A DNA stretch of 7,636 nucleotides, from the NCBI GenBank assembly GCA_030064795.1, contig JASJEI010000449.1, positions 1 to 7,636 on the forward strand. The letters run 5' to 3'. Shown here piece by piece: positions 6,606-7,636 of the stretch (within the stretch, counting starts at the first letter, position 1; each line of letters begins with the position of its first letter). Origin of the DNA: Pleurocapsa sp. MO_226.B13 (GTDB lineage Bacteria > Cyanobacteriota > Cyanobacteriia > Cyanobacteriales > Xenococcaceae). The position numbers and the translations under genes are program-made. The notes beneath the pieces were generated by a model. It worked only from the letters and a program-made list of their open reading frames with translations. It did not search any database and was not told the DNA's origin.

Positions 6606-6942
6606 GAATATAAACCCTTTTTGTGGGTTTTGCTTGTGGCAAAACCCATTCATTAGCAAGTTTCACTCGCTCTTCAGGAGTGTTTATCACCTCCTTGTCT
6701 ATTCCTGCTGTTAGCTTTCCGGCGTTAACCTGAGTGATTTGTCTAACACTTAACAATAGATTTGACCGACTTCTTAGTAACAGTTTTTGCAGATTTCTCA
6801 TCCGCTTCAACTGACCGAGTTGTTTGGCACGAAAGATTCTCTGACGCAAATTCCTAACAATCTTCCGGGCTTTTCTCCAGTTAACCTGTGACCAGTCCGT
6901 TAGTTGTCCGTTGACTCCGTTTATCAAATTTGCATTTGACAC
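6565..6942 (-). pseudogene. Group II intron reverse transcriptase, N-terminal part
   Basis: First 126 codons of the intron protein whose remainder lies at 1779-3083. It starts with a GTG at 6942-6940, the only sensible start because an in-frame TAG is immediately upstream (6945-6943). A GGAG about 12 bases before it can serve as ribosome binding site. The sequence contains TDWSQVNWRKARKIV, a basic helical stretch and the linker KRVYIPKPNGKKRPLGIPT, the conserved region just before RT motif 1. At codon 126 the serine-recombinase element begins, so the reading frame continues only as one Val and a TAG at 6561-6559. Joining it to the other part through a single GT gives PLGIPT-IRDRVMQ with no gain or loss of codons. 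This shows that the two pieces are one gene. Confidence 0.92.
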
Positions 6943-7510
6943 CTAATTTCATCTCCGTTTGGTTTTCTTGTCATCGATTCTTTTTCGTATAAGACCCAAG
7001 GGAAGTCTGCTATTCCTTTCAGTCAAGGGCAAATTTTGAACCCTTATCCCTCCCATTACAGGAGGACTTTCGCTTTTTCCCTCATCTTCTACCCTCCAGA
7101 GATTTCCGTCTTCGTTACCTCAAACCTACTCATTGGCTCGACCAACCTTTGAGACTCTGTAGGGTTTACCCTGTTGTATTGCTTAGTTTTCTTTGAGTGG
7201 TTAGGATGGGTGACTATTCTGCGGCGGGAGTTGTATTCCTACGTTCATTAGAGGCTGCAACTAATGAACTTACCCGCTTACCTTTTTGGTTAGAGCCTAT
7301 CAGGACTAATTTGGCTCTTTTTACCATTACGCAGTTTAATCATCACCTTAGACTACGTTCATCCTTCCATTCTTTTTCCTCTAGCTCCTATGACCGTTTT
7401 AAGTCCTAACAGTTTAGGCTACATTCGGGGCTTGCATTCCTTCCGTTTCATTACTTACTTCGAAAGTAGCCGGACTCTTTCGAGTCTTTTCCGTGAGGGT
7501 GAGGGGCTAC
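6943..7510 (-). ncRNA. 5' ribozyme part of the group II intron (domains I-III)
   Basis: About 550 bases without protein-coding signals on either strand separate the intron protein start from the end of the intron. On the minus strand they include GGAATGCAAGCCCCGAATG, a GACTC-GAAA-GAGTC hairpin at about 7471-7484, and a longer pairing of GTAGCC with GGCTAC (7505-7510 and 7467-7472). These fit the structured 5' domains of a chloroplast-like group II intron. The short open frame at 7197-7409 (+) looks like chance within this RNA. I could not fold the region reliably or locate the 5' splice site. Confidence 0.65.
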
Positions 7511-7580
7511 AAAAAAGTTAGTCAAAGTTGGTCAGCCTTATTCAAATGGATAAGTTTTAGCCAGAGGTTATTGCCCGCCG

Positions 7581-7636
7581 ACCGCCCCAATTGTGAGGGG
7601 TAAGCGTGTCAAAGTCCCCAAATTCGTAGGGGCGGT
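7581..7636. repeat. Inverted repeat at the right window edge
   Basis: ACCGCCCC (7581-7588) is repeated in inverted form as GGGGCGGT (7629-7636), and inner segments AATT and GGGG/CCCC continue the pairing imperfectly across a loop near TAAGCGTGTCAAAG. It could be a small palindromic repeat or the end of another element cut by the window. In 7511-7580 I see no feature apart from the near-repeat AGTTAGTCA/AGTTGGTCA at about 7516-7534. Confidence 0.5.

Larger units (their letters stand above)
1693..7490 (-). mobile_element. Group II intron, chloroplast-like, interrupted by another element
   Basis: A retroelement made of a self-splicing RNA with a reverse transcriptase-maturase encoded in domain IV. 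Read on the minus strand it has about 550 bases of 5' ribozyme sequence (about 7490-6943), the protein gene in two parts (6942-6565 and 3083-1779), then domains V and VI. The 3' end is placed near 1693, after the minus-strand sequence CCTACCCGAC. The 5' end is uncertain, because no clear GUGYG is visible; a region starting around 7470-7510 fits the usual length. Without the inserted element the intron would be about 2.3 kb, normal for an HNH-carrying intron. The coordinates include the foreign 3,484 bp at 3084-6567. Confidence 0.8.

Noticed and set aside
6344..6714. Open frames across the repeat cluster (6344-6613 and 6418-6714)
   Set aside because: They run through direct repeats, the promoter and the opposite strand of the intron gene; the translations are repeat artefacts.
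1779..6942. Retron or diversity-generating reverse transcriptase
   Set aside because: Maturase and HNH domains, the IPT-IRDRVMQ segment and an intact domain V directly downstream mark a group II intron; no template and variable repeat pair is seen.
7197..7409. Small protein of 70 residues
   Set aside because: Lies within the intron's 5' ribozyme region on the opposite strand, with no ribosome binding site or recognisable motif.

Overview
The window looks like an accessory region of a cyanobacterial chromosome, built almost entirely from mobile elements inserted next to or inside one another. The cyanobacterial assignment rests on AT-rich DNA with a GCGATCGC (HIP1) octamer at 517-524, on GATCG-rich repeats, and on protein types common in that phylum: a FAS1/fasciclin domain, a chloroplast-like group II intron, and a YREK-type IS4 transposase. 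I cannot name the species.

Layout: (1) 1-1117, the 3' part of an IS4-family element whose transposase runs off the left edge and is frameshifted inside its YREK motif. (2) 1119-1562, the C-terminal part of a fasciclin gene, apparently cut off by that IS. (3) 1693 to about 7490, minus strand, a group II intron with domains V/VI at 1697-1768 and a reverse transcriptase-maturase-HNH gene read from 6942 down to 1779. (4) 3084-6567, a 3,484-bp serine-recombinase element lying inside the reverse transcriptase gene. It carries a DUF5372-like ORF, a large serine recombinase with two frameshifts, a ribbon-helix-helix protein, and a repeat-rich right end. (5) 7511-7636, non-coding DNA ending in an inverted repeat at the window edge.

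The main result is how the recombinase element fits its site. Both junctions share the dinucleotide GT (3082-3083 and 6566-6567). Removing the element and keeping one GT rebuilds the intron protein in frame as LGIPT-IRDRVMQ, 559 codons with stops ignored. The excised circle also rebuilds a gene. The right end carries a promoter (TTGTAC, 16 bp, TATAAT), a 9-nt Shine-Dalgarno match and an ATG at 6555. Across the joined ends this ATG reads in frame into the left-end ORF, which has no usable start of its own before its conserved segment. That 170-codon gene overlaps the recombinase start (TAATG). The sequence therefore suggests an operon with intact start signals only in the circular form, while the integrated element points its promoter antisense into the intron gene.

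A second notable result is that the three frameshifts, one in the IS4 transposase and two in the recombinase, all contain GCGCTT where GCTGG would restore both frame and family consensus. They lie in three different codon phases. This points to a shared nucleotide-level event, or a sequencing or assembly artefact, rather than programmed frameshifting. With the two lesions and a nonsense codon in the reverse transcriptase, the copy as written looks inactive.
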